Assembly: GCA_900554985.1 (NCBI GenBank)
Contig: USJQ01000026.1
Coordinates: 1-9,507 of the forward strand
Direction: 5' to 3'
Length of the DNA stretch: 9,507 nucleotides
Source of the DNA: an uncultured Collinsella sp.
Lineage (GTDB): Bacteria > Actinomycetota > Coriobacteriia > Coriobacteriales > Coriobacteriaceae
Of the stretch, positions 8,555-9,507 are shown one piece after another; the first letter of the stretch is position 1; every line of letters begins with the position of its first letter. The notes under the pieces were generated by a model. The model was not told the DNA's origin. It was given only the letters and a program-made list of their open reading frames with translations, and did no database searches. Both the position numbers and the translations under genes were made by a program.

Positions 8555-8588
8555 TATACACGTTAACATTAACATTAACGTGTATACT
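8555..8588 (+). promoter_or_regulatory. Palindromic operator-promoter of the toxin-antitoxin operon
   Basis: TATACACGTTAA (8555-8566) and TTAACGTGTATA (8575-8586) are perfect 12-bp inverted arms separated by 8 nt. Inside, three direct hexamers TTAACA, TTAACA and TTAACG run from 8563 to 8580. The right arm overlaps a good -10 (TATACT, 8583-8588). A TTAACA -35-like box at 8563 has only a 14-nt spacer. This fits autorepression by the antitoxin or toxin-antitoxin complex, as known for Phd/YefM systems. The stretch is markedly AT-rich against its surroundings. Confidence 0.7.
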
Positions 8589-8621
8589 TAGCAGTGAAGA
8601 TACATGTTGAGAGGAGCCGTT

Positions 8622-9014
8622 ATGGTTACTGTCGCATTTTCGGAGCTGCGCCAAAACCTTACGCAGGTGGCCGAAAAGGTTGCCAATGAGGGCGAGGAGG
8701 TTGTGGTCTTCAAGCGGAGCAAGCCGTTGTTCAAGATTGTGCCGCTCGACTATCAAGCTCCAGTTGCAGTGGAATATGACGCTGCCCAGGAGCGTGGGGG
8801 CGCAAAGCCGGCGTTCGGCACGGACGAGCCCAAGCGCGACGTGGGTACGATGTGGCATCCCAAGATTACCTGGAAGGAGATTCGCGAAATGCTCGCGGAG
8901 GATGAGGACTACCAGGAGTATCTCGATATCGTAGCCAAAATGCCAAAAGGAACGCCACTCGATACGATGACGGTCGAAGATGAAAAGCGCGTCGCGAGGG
9001 AGCGCTACCTATGA
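8622..9014 (+). CDS. Phd/YefM-type antitoxin
   Basis: Predicted 130-residue antitoxin for the PIN toxin encoded next. Residues 1-42 (beginning MVTVAFSELRQNLTQVAEKV, then VVVFKRSKPLFKIVPL) match the Phd/YefM DNA-binding fold. These proteins repress their own operon and use the C-terminal part to block the toxin. The C-terminal part is longer than in typical members of about 80-90 residues and is charged, with the segment KITWKEIREMLAEDEDYQEY at 81-100, a likely toxin-binding helix region. ATG 8622 is chosen because GAGGAG (8611-8616) lies 5 nt upstream; ATG 8604 has no such site. The stop overlaps the toxin start as ATGA, indicating translational coupling. A palindromic operator lies 34 nt upstream. 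Confidence 0.85.
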   Translation: MVTVAFSELRQNLTQVAEKVANEGEEVVVFKRSKPLFKIVPLDYQAPVAVEYDAAQERGGAKPAFGTDEPKRDVGTMWHPKITWKEIREMLAEDEDYQEYLDIVAKMPKGTPLDTMTVEDEKRVARERYL

Positions 9015-9433
9015 TGGCATTTCTCGATACCAATTTTCTGCTCGATTGCGTGCTTCCGGGCCGGCCGGAGCACGCAGCGGCGCAAACGATCAAGGGGCTC
9101 GTCGACGTGGGGCTTATCGAGGGCGTTGTTTCGGCCTGTTCTCTCAAGGACGCGTACTACATTCTCACCAAACAGGCCGGCGAGGCGCGCGCCCGCGAGG
9201 TAGTGCGCGACTGCCTTAAGAGCTACTCGCTAGAGCCTCTCGACCAAGAAGCTTGTTTTACCTCCGCCTATTCCGATGAGCCGGACTTTGAGGACGGCTG
9301 TATCCGTGCGATGGCCGAGCGTGCCGGTGTGGACTTTATCATCACACGCGACCGCGCCGCTTTTGTGCGCTCGACCATCAAGACCTTCTCGCCCGCAGAG
9401 TTCATCCGGGCGTTTCCGATCCCGGAGGAGTAA
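9011..9433 (+). CDS. PIN-domain toxin (VapC-like ribonuclease)
   Basis: Predicted 140-residue toxin; PIN toxins are metal-dependent RNases that cut tRNA, rRNA or mRNA when freed from their antitoxin. Acidic positions are visible in the usual order: D6 (FLDTNFLLD), D47 (SLKDAYYIL, where many members have Glu), D92 and D95 (DEPDFEDGC) and D114 (FIITRDRAAF). The DFEDGCIRAMAERAGVDFIITRD segment is typical of the family. Length is normal for a single PIN domain. The ATG at 9011 overlaps the antitoxin stop by 4 nt; the adjacent ATG at 9014 would give a protein one residue shorter. No separate ribosome binding site is needed if coupled, though GAGGGAG (8996-9002) lies upstream. Together they form a class II toxin-antitoxin operon. 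Confidence 0.88.
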   Translation: MMAFLDTNFLLDCVLPGRPEHAAAQTIKGLVDVGLIEGVVSACSLKDAYYILTKQAGEARAREVVRDCLKSYSLEPLDQEACFTSAYSDEPDFEDGCIRAMAERAGVDFIITRDRAAFVRSTIKTFSPAEFIRAFPIPEE

Positions 9434-9440
9434 AACCACC

Positions 9441-9465
9441 ACGCCGGGGCGTGTCCCCGACGTTT
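9441..9465 (+). terminator. Weak stem-loop after the toxin gene
   Basis: CGGGG (9445-9449) pairs with CCCCG (9455-9459) around CGTGT. Three further outer pairs (9441-9443 with 9461-9463) lie beyond one mismatch. Only three Ts follow. On the opposite strand the loop side reads GGGGACACG, recalling the GGGGAC hairpins at 4162 and 5907. The remaining bases to the window end show nothing I can identify. Confidence 0.4.
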
Positions 9466-9507
9466 AGCGAGCTTGTTGGGAGGCTCTCGGCCCAGTGACT
9501 GTTACAA

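Overview
The window looks like chromosomal DNA from a high-GC, Gram-positive gut actinobacterium, most likely a Coriobacteriia member such as Collinsella. That placement rests on GC-rich codon use, the glnA plus GlnR-type regulator pairing, the single-PDZ membrane-anchored HtrA and general protein character. It is an inference, not a database result. All eight protein genes lie on the + strand.

Layout. Positions 1-53 form a large perfect inverted repeat, directly followed by a promoter and a GntR/FCD regulator (134-826). A LacI-family regulator follows (950-1972). Next comes a nitrogen-type pair: a type I glutamine synthetase homologue (2107-3444) and, 50 nt downstream, an OmpR-type response regulator with an atypical receiver resembling actinobacterial GlnR (3495-4157). 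A strong terminator closes this unit. A HtrA/DegP-like anchored protease (4366-5835) follows, with a terminator-like hairpin in its leader and a good terminator after it. The roughly 370 bases between htrA and the first in-frame ligA start carry a small hairpin repeat and a 203-bp MITE-like element with 29-bp terminal inverted repeats. Then come NAD-dependent DNA ligase ligA (6306-8495 in the intact frame) and a Phd/YefM-type antitoxin plus PIN toxin pair (8622-9014 and 9011-9433) behind a palindromic operator-promoter.

How the genes work together. The glnA homologue and GlnR-like regulator are probably co-transcribed, and a candidate GlnR-type box sits upstream of glnA, which suggests a local nitrogen-control module. 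The GS homologue lacks three of the six usual metal ligands by eye alignment, so it may be an altered enzyme or a sensor rather than an ordinary glutamine synthetase. The toxin-antitoxin genes overlap by 4 nt and share one regulated promoter. The two regulators at the left have no visible target operon in the window.

The main points for a second look are the degenerate GS next to a GlnR-like regulator, and the ligA 5' end. There, a well-placed ATG with a good ribosome binding site and a beta-clamp-binding-like peptide is one base out of frame with the ligase. The MITE-like element and the set of intergenic palindromes are further candidates. Beyond these, I did not find a clear new multi-gene system such as a defence island, a phage or a CRISPR array.
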